Of a stretch of 64,000 nucleotides of DNA, positions 24,401 through 37,500 are shown piece after piece. The notes below the pieces were generated by a model. It had not been told where the DNA came from, made no database searches, and was given only the letters and a program-made list of their open reading frames with translations. The DNA is from Elysia chlorotica (Eukaryota > Mollusca > Gastropoda > Plakobranchidae): contig RQTK01000917.1 of NCBI GenBank assembly GCA_003991915.1, forward strand, positions 44,003 to 108,002, given 5' to 3'. Positions within the stretch are counted from its first letter, which is position 1; each line of letters starts with the position of its first letter. The translations under genes and the position numbers were made by a program.

Positions 24401-27400
24401 TAGAGCGATGTTAAGGAAATAATAAAAATTATGTATAACTTTTTCATAGTGCATAACCCCCACTGTAAGGTTGTGCTCCATATGCTTTAAATTTCATGAG
24501 ATCCTATGTGATGTGAGATGTGAGATTTGCATGAGTTGATGCTCTCTCAACTGGATCTGTTTTCTGAAACTTTGTTTAAAAAATTTTTATTAGCCTGATT
24601 CATAGATCAGTTCACTATTTTTGCGTCTGTCTTTATTTTACATAAATGAATGCTTTCAGTCAGATCATTTTAGATCAGCTGAAACAGTGTTACGATAACT
24701 TTTCTGTTTACTCTGTTTATGAAGGATTTAAAAACATCAGGCATTTTAACCATTCGACACATGTAAAATAAATTATGGTCATTTTCTTTTTTTTTTTAAA
24801 CCATTGAGCATGGGATTAGAGTGCTCTCAAATTTTACCTTTCCCGATGGGACTAGACTTCTCTCTAAGTTCCAACTTGTGTGGTCCGTCTAGACTAGGAA
24901 ATAGGACACAAGACAAATAGACCAAAATCAACATGCAAACATCTGGTATGGTCTGAAAGCTCTGACTCTCCTCTTTGTAGCAAAGGCAGTGGTCTAGTTC
25001 TTCAGGTTTGCAGTTAAAAATAGCATACAAATTTGTGACCAAATCCTATTGTGTGTGGTCTGCTCTAACCACTCTGTGTGATTCTCCGAGCTCGAATTAG
25101 GCTTCGCTAAGTATGCGCAGACGCATGATATGGTAGTTCATATGTTGTTTCAGTTTGAATGCAATCTCCCTTTTCTTTTCCTCAGGTAAGGGCAGCCACT
25201 GTGTTTGCTCTCGGCACATTCGTGTCCAGGTCTCTAGATCGCACTGACCACTCAGTTACAGTGGACGGAAATGTCGGAAACCTGTTAGTCAAGTGTATCA
25301 TGGATTGCAGTCCCTTGGTCAGGAAGGTAAGATATGTCAGGTGTCCGTTGATCTATTGACATTGGACAGTAGGGGTTTTTTGATATACGATTACATGGAT
25401 ATGATACGCAGTCTCTCAGTTGCTTATCAAAAGTGTTACAGGATTGGGGTTTTATTCTTATTTTGTGAGGAGCGTGGGTTGAGAGAGGGAAGATCTTTCT
25501 GGTGCAGGGTTGGATTGTTCCTGGTGTAACTCCTATCCAATCCTGCCCTATAACAAACCTTGAGGGAGCATATGATACTGTTTAGGCTGCCGGTAGTAGG
25601 AAAACATTTTGGGTGGACAGGCTAAACCTAGAGCTGTAACCATACGATAATACTGCTATAAGTGCCAAAATTGTTGAATTCTATCTAGCCCATCTGATAT
25701 AACAATTGATTACGTTGTTCGAAACAATTTTATCTCTCATTGTTCACAGGAATGAAACTTTAAATCTGAGATATTCAACAGAAATATCACCTGGTAACAT
25801 ATTTGATCATTTTTTTTTTTTTTTTTTTTTATTTCTACAGGAGCTTGTGGTGGCCTTTGGTGGTTTTGTGTCTGTCTACTTATCCCAGTTTGTGGCCCTC
25901 GCCAAGAAGCTCATGGACGAAGAGAAGGAGCGCATGGCGATGTCTCTAGACATGGCCGGCCTCTACGGCTACGGGAAGGACGGGCAGAGAACTGGAGGTA
26001 TGGTGGACAATAACGGTTGCGTATCTGGAGGTATGGTGGAGAATAACGGTTGCGTATCAGCCAGGGCAAAGCAGGGAATTGTAGTGATTTCTAGTTTCGA
26101 GATGTGAAGCAACATATGATGTTTTTCTCAGTTCCCACATCTAAGAGGTGAGGGTAGAATCTCCAAAGGATAATAAATTGATTTCATGAAGATAATTTTA
26201 GAATAGTGAGGTCTGAGAACCAATTAAAACAAGTATACTTCTCTTTTTTCCTGGGCTTCTTCTCAAATTCAGTGCAGAGCAACAAGAACATCAGCTCCAT
26301 TAATTTACAGTCATGCACATGTATTTTCTCACTTACTTGACTTATTAAGATAACTGGAGTTGCATCATCCTTCCACAAATACTGTTCAAAGAAAAGTACA
26401 ACATCTAAAGCAGTAATTAATACATACTACAGCTGAATTTTTTAGAAGATCCAAAAATACTGTTCAAAGAAAAGAAAAACATCTATAGCAGTAATTGATA
26501 CATGCTACAGCTGAATTTTCCAGGGGATCCAAAAATACTGTTCAAAGAAAAGTACAACATCTAAAGCAGTTATTAAAACATGCTAAAGCTGAATTTTCTT
26601 GGGGATCCAAAAATACTGTTCAAAGATAGAAAGAAAACATCTAAAGCAGTAATTAATACATGCTACAGCTGAAATTTCCCGTGCTTGATTTGCAGTAAAG
26701 TTGGTCCCATCAATGACAGCGTAAGGGAGCCAAAAGTTAAAGTTTTGATTGCCAAATGACAATCTTTAAACCATGCTACAGGGGCTATTATCTTCTTTCT
26801 TTGTGTGTGTCCGTGTTTGTTACAGACAAGTCCACAAATAAAAACAAGGAGGTAATTAGTGACCAAGAAAAATTGCACAAAATTGCTTCCTCAGATTATA
26901 TTTCATGATAAAGGCAGTTGAAGAGATGCCCTCTGATCTTAAGCTACTAGCTCCCACTTTATGTTGATTCATTTTTATTTGTTTGTTGTTTTTCTTTCAA
27001 GACCTCTGCATAACTATTTCAGATGTTTTTTCCACCTTATCAACTGGTGGAATGAAGAGGAGTGTTTCCCGAGGCAGCTTCAAGAGTTTGACAACTTGTG
27101 AGCTTTCTTGCACTGCATCTTTCTGTATCTCGTTCCCTTTATCCCTCTCTGTTGCTTAGAGGGCTATTCTCTTTCTTGTATCTTCAAACTGGTTATATTT
27201 TTATGAAGCCGTTCAATAGAAAAGCATGCTTCCTTCATGCCTTTGCTTTAAATATTGTCATCTAAAATAATGTGTAAATGACAGCAATTAATATAAATGT
27301 TAATAAGTTGATCTCTTGTTCTGTTACCCTCTGTACTCTCCATCCCATAAGGCTTCCTAAACCTGGCATGATGTATAGGATGTGTTGTCATACAATTCTT

Positions 27401-30400
27401 TTTAGCCGTATCTAAAATATTTTTGACATTTTTGTAACGGGCTCAATAGACAAGCATGCTGCCCTCATGCCTCTACTGTTAATTGCAAAGTAAAATTATT
27501 TTTATAGGAGGAAATTTCAGAGGTTTATTTATAAAGTAAAGAATATTTTGATCATGTTATAAAAAGGACCTTATCTTGTCTTGGGTTTTGACACACTTGA
27601 AATCTTAGAAATTTCAGTATGAATTAGACTAAGTATGGGAGAGGATAAGAAGGGTGGAATTTCATCTAATGCAACAAAGCGGTAGTATTTCATTAGTTTA
27701 TGTGTTGTTTATTTCCTTAAATCTCTTTTTCTGCAGGCAAAAAAGAAAGTCCTTTTTAGTAATGGGATCTAAATTTACATATTGATAGGTTGTTCTTTCA
27801 GATACGTTCAGTATTAGCATATTCTTTAGCCTCTTAAGTTTGACAAAATTTAAACAACATTTTAAAAAATGTGTATTAATTTTTGTAATAAGGGTAAGTA
27901 AATTTTTTATAGTTCTTTTCTTTCTCTGTTAAAAAACATCTTTCGCTTCTGCTTTTTACAGGGTTTTTTTTAATTGGCAAAATTATATGCCATGTATTGA
28001 CCTGTACTGTCTATTGAAGTTATTTTTGCTGTTCTTTTTTGTATGTTGTATAATAGCATGGAATATTCATTGTGCTCTCTGTTATAGCCTAAAGAATATC
28101 CCTCTTGTTGTAATCATGCATCTTTCCTCTTTTAACGTATCAGTAAGATTTTCCTCCTCTTGGATTCAAATACTCTCTTGTACATTTTGCCAGAAAAAAA
28201 TATCCCTCTTTATAGAAATTTAACTGTCCTTCACTCTCTCTCTCTGTCTCTGTTTGTCCATATATCTATCTCTCTATCACCTTTTTTTTCCTTTAGTACC
28301 TGTGCCATTTTTGTATTACATTTCCATCAATGCTTTTGATGTATTTTTATGCCTCATATTTATCATGTACCGTAGATGAAGTAATCCAAGGGGTGCATTT
28401 AATCATTTGAAAGAAAAAAATTGCTGCAAAATAATGAAACCCCTTAGTAACTGATATACTGCAACATAAACATATATAATCACTGACAGCTTGTCGTGTT
28501 GTTAATGTATATTCCGTGGATGCTAGCTAAATTTCAAAATTGTTGTTTTTTCTCAGCTCATGAATGTCCTTTTCTAAACATTTTTTTAAAATTAAAAGTC
28601 CTTGTTCACATTGCAGTCATAAAAATCATAAAATACCTTTTCTATGTACATTATTTTTCATTACCTGTTCAGAATTATAATTAAAAAGGGGCAAAGAGGA
28701 TTTCTATGTGTCTTGCACTGCCAAATTAGGGTTTTAGTTATCTACTGAGATATGCAAGGTAGATCAATACAAAAAGGCCCCAAAAGTAGCGGTTCATATA
28801 GATACAAACATATGTTTATTTGAATATTTTATAATTATATGGTACCAACATAACTTCAATGGCAGTAAAAATAATTTTAGTAAAATCATTTTGTTTATTA
28901 GTACAGTTTCAAACAATTCAACTCCTCTGTTTTCTAATGCCTTCACACACACCTAAAACCAACACATTATTTTTTTTAATCCCTTGTATCCTCCCAGCTG
29001 CATCAAGCCACCAGTTGTCTACCCTGAGCGCCTCGACGAGTACAGACAACCTGACCAACGGCCACGCGGCTGACGAGGTCCCCACCCACGGCATCCGACC
29101 CGTCACCGCGCGGCGCATCTCGGCCGGCACGTCGGTGGGTGGCGTGGTGGGCCACACGTTATCGGGCGGCACGTCGGTGGGTGGCGTGGTGGGCCACACG
29201 TTCGTGACCGTCTACTCCTCCATCTGGCTGGCCCTCGCGGAGCTGGCCTCCGACCCACACCACGATGTGGCGGGCATGGCTCAGACCATAGTGGACGTCG
29301 TCAAGAAGAAGGTTGGTTGGTTACAGTCGAAAACCTCATTAACTCAATAGACTAACAGTGATTTTGGTCGGCAATGCCCATGAAATTGCATTATTTTTTA
29401 AGGCTTTTCCAAAATTCATTTGAATCAATGGAAATAGGACAAAAATTTGCCAGTTTGAAAACTCATGCTTTTTATCATCCAAATAAAATGTCTGCACTCA
29501 CGGCTCACATGTATGTGATGTGACTCGGTTGAGCTAATCAAATTGTTTGGGACTCAACAGAAAGGAATATGACTGAATCACAACATTAACAAGAAAATAA
29601 AGGCAGCATTCTTTGGGCATTTGGAAATTTACTGAAGAGAAGTAAGCTGTTGTTTTCTCTATATTAAGTGAGCTTATTTTATCATCCTTGCCCACCTTTG
29701 CTTTGTTCTGTGTGCAGGCATCGATGTCTTCTCATAACCGTCAAGTTGTTCAGTCCATCGTGTCACAGACAAGTCACTCGGCTGCATCAAGTCCATCCAG
29801 GTCTTCCAACATGCCCTTCGGGTAAGTGTTAGTCCTTCTACTTGGTTAGTCAGGGGACGAGGCAGCTTAGTTGGTAGACCTCGCTGCTTCCATATTGGTT
29901 GATCAGGAGTTAGAACAACGATGAAGTGACCTCGCTCCCTACTGGTTGGGTTGGTGTTTTCCAATATGCCCTTCGGGTAAGTGTTAGTCCTTCTACTTGG
30001 TGGTCAGGGGACGAGGCAGCTTAGTCGGTAGACCTCGCTGCCTCCATACTGGTTGATCAGGAGTTAGAACAACGCTGAAGTGACCTCGTTCCCTACTGGT
30101 TCGGTTGGTGTTGGTGTAATGTTCCTGACTACGACAGAAGTCCTGTTAATCCTGCTCTGTCTCTGCAAGGAAGTGTGTAATGTTGTCAGGCGTTGGTCCA
30201 TTGATTTCCCCCCTGAACAAAACATAGTTAGTTGTTGATGTTGAATGTTAAGAAAACCAACAAATTTGCCGGTCAATCAAGCAGTTTGGAAAGTTAGGCT
30301 TTCCTGAACCTTTAACAACATGCAGATTGCTTTATTGTAACATGTTTCTCAGAAGCAGATTTCAAATAATCATCCATCATGTTCTAAGACAGTACAAGTT

Positions 30401-30995
30401 GCATCAGTGATAGAAGTCTTCATCTATGTACACTTCCCTCAACACTGTAAGGGCTTTTGGTTCAGAAATTTCGGTAGTGAAATTCAATAAAGGAAACAAT
30501 ACAACTTGACTGATTATAAAGGTTATGAGTAATGAAAAAAGTTCACATTGTGAGATCTTTATATTTTTCTCCTATTTTTAGAAACAATGTCCGGGCATTC
30601 AAACAAGGTGATTTTCAGGCTAATTCAAGGTTTCAGCTGTGGATGAAGTATTTGGTGGTTGTTGTTTTTTTGTGTGTGTTAACAATTACAAAAAACTTTT
30701 CCTGTCTTTTTCCTCCTGTAGTACACCACCTCAGAGCATGGCCAGTCCAAGCAGTGCTCAGTACTCCAGGAAAATCTTTGACAAGATGCCACCAGTCGTC
30801 ATGGTAATGGAGATTTAATTTAAAGTAGATTTTGTTTCTCTATGACTTGCTCTGTATTTTTGTCGCCTGGCTTTTTTTCTCTTACTCTGTCTCTGTCTGT
30901 CTTTCTCTCTCTCTCTCTCTTTCTGTTTTTTCTCGTCTCTCGCTCTATATCTCTCTCTTTCTCTCTCTCTTTTTCTCTCTCTCTCTCTCTCTCTC

Positions 30996-31081
<86 letters not shown>

Positions 31082-34000
31082 AGTGCAGTGTTGTTCAATA
31101 AACATAGGTGTAAATAAAGCTGTTTTCAGTCATCTTCAAGGCAAGCTGTGATCAGCATCCTTTGTATTGCCAATTATCCAAGATGTAGTCTTGGAGCCTG
31201 TTCACAATATAGGCCATTTATTGCTGAAGTTGGACTATAACTAAGCAACAAATGATATCCAACCTGTGATGCCATCATTTTAAATTTGTTAATACTATAA
31301 TTATAGACCAGTGTTTGGCTTTTTTTTCTTCTTTCATTTTTTTTTCGCCATATAAAGTTTGAGAGCTTTTCTCCTAAAGTTACAATTCATACGTTTTCTC
31401 ACAGCCTGAGGATCGAGACGAGGCTACGGCCCCTCTGTCCGATCTAGTCAGCACGCAGTTCTTTGAGTGGAGCTGCAGGCATTTCTCGCAGCCAACCATG
31501 TGCCTGAGCAAGGAGGAAGATCCAGAGAGCAGGACGGTCCAAGTACGAGACTTTCGATTCATGCGGAACTCCAGGGTCAGGTGTCAAGGGAGGGACCAGC
31601 TTAGAACAGGTATTTGTTAATTGTTTGTTTTTTGGGGGTTTTTTTGTTTTTCCTTATTGTTTTTTTGTTTTGTTTTTGCATTGACTTAAGGAAGTATTAA
31701 TATTGTCACAGTGTTACAGTTGCCAAAATACAAATGGTATATTGTTGTAAAGGTGAAAATGCGATTTATCAAACATTTCAGATTTTGTTTTATCTTTTTA
31801 GAAACCTGTGTCCAATATGAAACAGGAATAAGGACATTATTATCTCAAAAGTAAGAGGGGAGGGGGGGCACTTTAAAGAAACTGTGATAAAATGATAAGA
31901 GCACAATCCACATTAATTTTTATATTGGGGAATAATGAGAACCTTTGCTATAACGAGAGATATTAAGAAACAAGAAATCTTGTTATTGCAGAGTTTTACT
32001 CTGTGTGTGTGTGTGTTAGGTATCTGGTTAGAAGAGCTTTGTTGGACTTATCGAGTGTAAATACATTGTGTAATTGCATTTCCAATATATAATCTTGCAT
32101 TTTAAGATCATGTGGAGTGATAATTTGTACAGAATCAGAAGAATACTACTGTCCTTGAAAAAGGATACCATCGTCTATATGACTTAATAGTACAAAAACA
32201 AGTATCTTTAGAAGCATTGAAATTTTAGAGTATGCGTTGAATAAAATGAATATCCTTATGGTTTTCTTTGTCCACTCTACCGAATAAAATAATGCCTTAA
32301 ATGGGGTTAGACATATAAATATTCTTTTCAGAGTCTATATTTCTTTTGTTGTTGTTTTGTTATTCAATTTGAGTTTGCTATAAGGTGACCTTTTTCTGTC
32401 CAGGTGTTTCTAGGCTGGACGATCAGATGTTTGTGAACAAAGTTGCAGCAGTTCCCACAGCCATCAAATTTCATCCCTATGAGAATTTCTTAGCGGTAGC
32501 AGATGCCTACAATGTTTCGTAAGTGCCTGGTGCTGGCTTAAAGCAGCTCTATCATTTCACTCTTCTCAGTACTAACTAAAACCTGAGATATTAACTTAGA
32601 CTCAATGACCTGGAAAGAAAAGTTCTTTGATCAGAGAAAGCGAAGCTCTCCTCTGGTTTCCGAGGTCTTAAGAAAGTTCCTACAGGGCGACAGGATCCCA
32701 GAGCGGGATACCAAGGACATGGCCAATCACATTCTAGCGCCCTGGGCCCAACCAGTAGGGGAAAAAGCAACCGTCAGAGTTGGGTTTGAACCTGGACCTC
32801 CTGCATCAGAAGCTGACATTCTGGCTCAAGTTCAAACTCTCTGGCTTGAAATCAATTCGTTGTCGTTTTTTTTTTATATTTAAAACTGAGTTTGGGATGA
32901 AAGAAACAAGTTTTTTTTTAAGAAAGAATAATGCTATTCCATGATTGATAGGATTTTATCATCTACAAGTAAAAAATGGAGGAACCTACTTGCAGATATG
33001 GATGCAGTTCTTTCTCAAATTCTTAGCCAGTATGAATACTTAGAAGTAGAAAGCGTAGTTGCCGGTGTTGAACGTTAAGAAAACAAACTTAGTGGCCAAT
33101 TACATAGATTTGACAAGATAGGCTTTTTAAAACAGAAGTTTAAATTCTTTGTCTTACATTTTATTTAAATTACAAGTTTTGTTTCTATACAAAATCTCCT
33201 TTCTTTGATATTTTATGAAAACCTCCTTCCTCAATGCACCAATAATATGCGCAGATTCTGGAACTCTGAGCTAGGCACCAAAGAATGTGATATCCCCAAC
33301 CCCAACGCAGTGGACAAATCAGCTTTCCAGCTTTTCAAGGCAAGCCGTATCACGTCTGTGGATTTCATGAATGCCCACGACGCCGCCCTATTCATGTTTT
33401 GTACAGGTGATCTATCTTATAGAAATTAAAATGGGATTTCTGCAGCTCAGATTGCTGTATTTTTATGGTTTAAATTGTTGCAAGATAGATTTATCATGAC
33501 AGATTTAGGTTTCATATCTATTACCCTTAAAATTTTCTTAGATTTTTTTTGGTGGGTGGTGGGGATATTGTTGCTAAAGGAAAGCAAATGAAACATGTTT
33601 AGATTAAAGGCATGTAAACGGGGATTTGACTTTTGTTTATTTCTTTTTCAAGATGGCAATGGAAATGAATATATTTTGCTGAAGAATTTTTTGTGAAGAT
33701 TATGGTATAGCCAAAATGGGATAAATAATCAACTAGTTTAATCATCATGGCCGTATTGAGTTTGTATAATTTACTCATCAAGTATAGCATGTCTTATGAT
33801 CTCTTGACCTTTCCTCAGATGATGGAGCCATCAGAATATACAGAGATTTCTTGAAGCCTCATCAATATGAACTAGTCACAGCATTTAAAGGTCTTTCTGA
33901 GCTTGTCCCTTCTGAAAAAGGTGCGTATGAATTCTATGAGTAATTATATGGCTCTTGATTCAGAAACAAAAATTATAAAGACAAAACTCCCCAAAAAACT

Positions 34001-34496
34001 CCTTTTATTGAATATCCCACCTGCGTGTTCAAAGGGGTATCATCGAATTAAAAAAAAAAAGAATAAGAAAACTTTGGTAATTCGATTTGCTTTCTGCTGT
34101 TTCTTTTAATGTTAAAGGTAACTAACAGGCTGATTGTTCCCCATAGTAATTTGCTAATGAATTTGACATTGTTCGGTGACTTCAGGGTCTGGCCTGGTAA
34201 CAGAGTGGGAACAAGAGTCCTCAACTTTGATAACTTCCGGCAATGCAAGAATCATACGCCTGTGGGACATGCAAAAAGAGATGAAAATCAGTGTAAGTTT
34301 GTTTGTATATTTTCATCCAATTGTTTTGTAAGTACTTGTAATTTTGTAGTTTTTCCCCTGCATATGTGTATTGGAGTCAAGGTTTCAATTTTTTAAACAA
34401 AAATTAATTTTTATGCCTAGAAATCTTGTTAAAGCTATTTGAACAAAATCTGATTGGTCTATATTTTTTGCCATCATTACATAAAAAAAAAATGAT

Positions 34497-34542
<46 letters not shown>

Positions 34543-37500
34543 TTTATGTATAATTTTCGTATAGCAAATGACAAATACTGTTATGTTGTGCTTTATGTGC
34601 TTTACATTGTTAAAAGTTATTTAGTTACATCAAATAAAATAAAATATGCCTCCCCACACTTCTCAATCCTTTGCTGCTTTCAATAGGTTTTCAATAGCCA
34701 TTTTGTTAGTCCGTCCATTATCTTCTCTTGTTTACCCCTGCTGCTCTTTCCTTCAATTATTCCAGTTGTCATAAGGCATTCCAGTCTTTCTCTTCCCATC
34801 ACACGACCAAGAAAGATTGCTTGGCATCTACAAATGTTTATGTATAAGTGATATTTCATTTTAGCTTCCATATACAAATCCTAATTGCTTGCCTGCGTTT
34901 TGCTGTAACCAGGATATCAACACAGGAGCGGAGAGCTGTGTCATAGAGAACTTGGCATCTAGAAATGTTATGTATAAGTGATATTTCATTTTAGCTTCCA
35001 TATACAAATCCTAATTGATTGCTTGCCTTTTGCTGTAACCAGGATATCAACACAGGAGCGGAGAGCTGTGTCATTGAGTACTTGGCATCTACAAATGTTA
35101 TGTATAAGTGATATTTCATTTTAGCTTCCATATACAAATCCTAATTGCCTGCCTGCCTTTTGCTGTAACCAGGATATCAACACAGGGGCGGAGAGCTGTG
35201 TCACGTCTCTAGCCTCCGACTCCATGCACAAGTCGCTGCTCATTGCCGGCTGTGGGGATGGCTCAGTCAGACTCTTTGACAGGAGACTCAACCCCTCAGA
35301 GTGGTACGACTCGCTTTACATATATTCTTTGAAAACTGGTCTAGTTTGTGCTTTTTTGTTGTTGTCTTTATTTTTTTTTTTTTTTTTTCAGATTTAATGA
35401 CATTCCACATGCCTCGAATTAGATTTATCATGTTTTAAAACTGTGAATGATTTTCTGTTTTCTTGTAAATGAAATTTTTTTTAGAACAGAAATAAACAGT
35501 GGCTAAATTGGGAAATTTGCAAGCTGTTTAGAATTATTTTTTTTTTTTAATATTGCAATAGAATTTAAATTTTGTTGTTGTTGTCTATTTTCAGTCGTGT
35601 AATGACCCTCAAAGAGCATGAATCGTGGATTTTGAAAGTCCATTTGCAGCGAGGTTCCGAAGGGAAAATTGTCAGTGCATGGTGAGAAGCTGTGTGACCT
35701 TTCTGTGATTGCAACTTCATAGTCACAGAGAAATCAATAGAAAACAAATTTTTTAAAATTTAAAACATTCACTGTAAACAATTCTATTTCAAACTTTTCA
35801 CCTGCCTTTATTAAACTAGTATAATTAATTGAGAAAGTCAATTATGTCTAAGCTCATCATTTTTACACTTGATCATGATTTGTTTGAGATGTGTACGAAG
35901 AGAATGATTAGGAAAGGCTTAGCTAGTGTAAGGTTTCTATTTGAATCTACATTCTTGAAGTCACAAAACTCACTCAAAATGAAAGGCATTTGATAATAAA
36001 ACTGCAGCTCAATAATCACTACCTTATTTTTAGTGTCTATATGTGAGGCAACCATGGTGAATCAGGCACAAGTCGCCAATATATGTTTTGAACTAAGCCC
36101 TCCTAACACTAAAGAAATACTCTATATTTTCTTATTTTATTTTAAATATTTAAGTGTGTAATTTTTTTTCAACCTCTCGAAGTGCATTTAATGCTTTTAA
36201 ACACACTGTAAATAACTCTAAACGTCAAATTTCTGACTACTATCTTGATTCACCCATTCTCACAAATGTCTTCAAATAATATCCTAAAATTTCTCTTTTT
36301 TTAATGAATTGAAAAAAAGACCTAACAATATAATTTTAATTAGATTGGAGAATTATACATTTATTCTATATTTTTGTCTTTGAAACTTTTGTTTAGTTGT
36401 AACGGGGACATCAGGTTCTGGGACCCCAGGTTCACGGACTCAGTGCGACGCTACAGTGCTCCTACAACGTTATCTTCAGTGGATATCCACCCCCGAGCAG
36501 ACATCATAGCCTGGTAAGTCTTAGTTCTCAGAGCAATGGCTGCGGAATTCTTGTGACAGGATTTTTCTAGAAAAACTGCAGAATTACAACTTTTGAATAA
36601 AAGACTTTGTCACATTTTTCTTATTTGTAGACATCATAGCCTGGTAAGTCTTAGTTCTCAGAGCAATGGCTGCGGAGTTCTTGTGACAGGATTTTTCTAG
36701 AAAAACTGCAGAATTACACTTTTGAATAAAAGACTTTGTCACGTTTTTCTTATTTGTAGCGAGGATCCTCTTGTGGTGTCACGGTGTGATTGAAAAAGAA
36801 AAAAATTCCCCTTATTTCTTGGAACAGACCTTAGATGGATGTTTTCACTCATTTTAGTTGTAAGGAATGTTGCTTAAATAAAGAAACTAAAGTCTAAAAG
36901 TGTCACATGGAAAGTAATGGCAATCTAAGTGCCCTTTGTCCAATACAATCAGGGCTCTTAATTTTGGTTCCCCAACACTCTATGTGAAAGGGTATGGGAC
37001 AAACTTTATTTTTTTACAAGGAATGCTTGAAAAATTACATTATCACTTTAAGTATTGGTAAAAGTTTTTGCCTATCATTTTTTTTTTTTAATTTGTGCAT
37101 AATGTATGATATATATTTAACCCAGTGGTTCGACCAGTCAAACCATGACAGCGTATAGCCCGAACGGTGTCGTGCTGAGCACAGTGAAGTACCACGAGGG
37201 ATTTCTGGGTCAGAGAATTGGCAACGCCAGCTGCATGTCATTCCATCCATACTTGGTGAGTGAGAATAAGAACTGGCAAATTAAGACAAAAAGTTAATGT
37301 ATTGCATGCCTTTCCATCCGTACTTGGTGAGTGAGAATAGAAACTGACAAATTAAGACAAAAAGTTAATGTATTGCATGTCTTTCCATCCATACTTGGTG
37401 AGTGAGAATAATAACTGACAAATTAAGACAAAAAGTTAATGTATTGCATGTCTTTCCATCCATACTTGGTGAGTGAGAATAATAACTGACAAATTAAGAC

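Larger units (their letters stand above)
27023..30803 (+). other. RPTOR: Raptor regulatory linker with AMPK site, exons 19-22
   Basis: Exons 19-22 encode residues about 712-903, a Ser/Thr-rich and probably disordered linker. Exon 19 carries [10 protein letters not shown] (722-731), which lines up with human MRRASSYSSL around Ser792: Met at -5, Arg at -3, Ser727 at 0 and Phe at +4, the AMPK consensus. The human Ser722 region is not seen; the stretch between the last helix and this site is much shorter than in human. Exon 20 then gives the [16 protein letters not shown] helix, matching human VYTQIWRVLLHLAADP. Exon 22 ends in YSRKIFDK, matching human RTRKMFDK. Either the linker has shrunk or an exon in intron 18 or 19 was missed. 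Confidence 0.85.

Noticed and set aside
34912..34950. Alternative exon 28 copies as real exons
   Set aside because: They carry only the first 30-odd bases and then run into intron with a stop.
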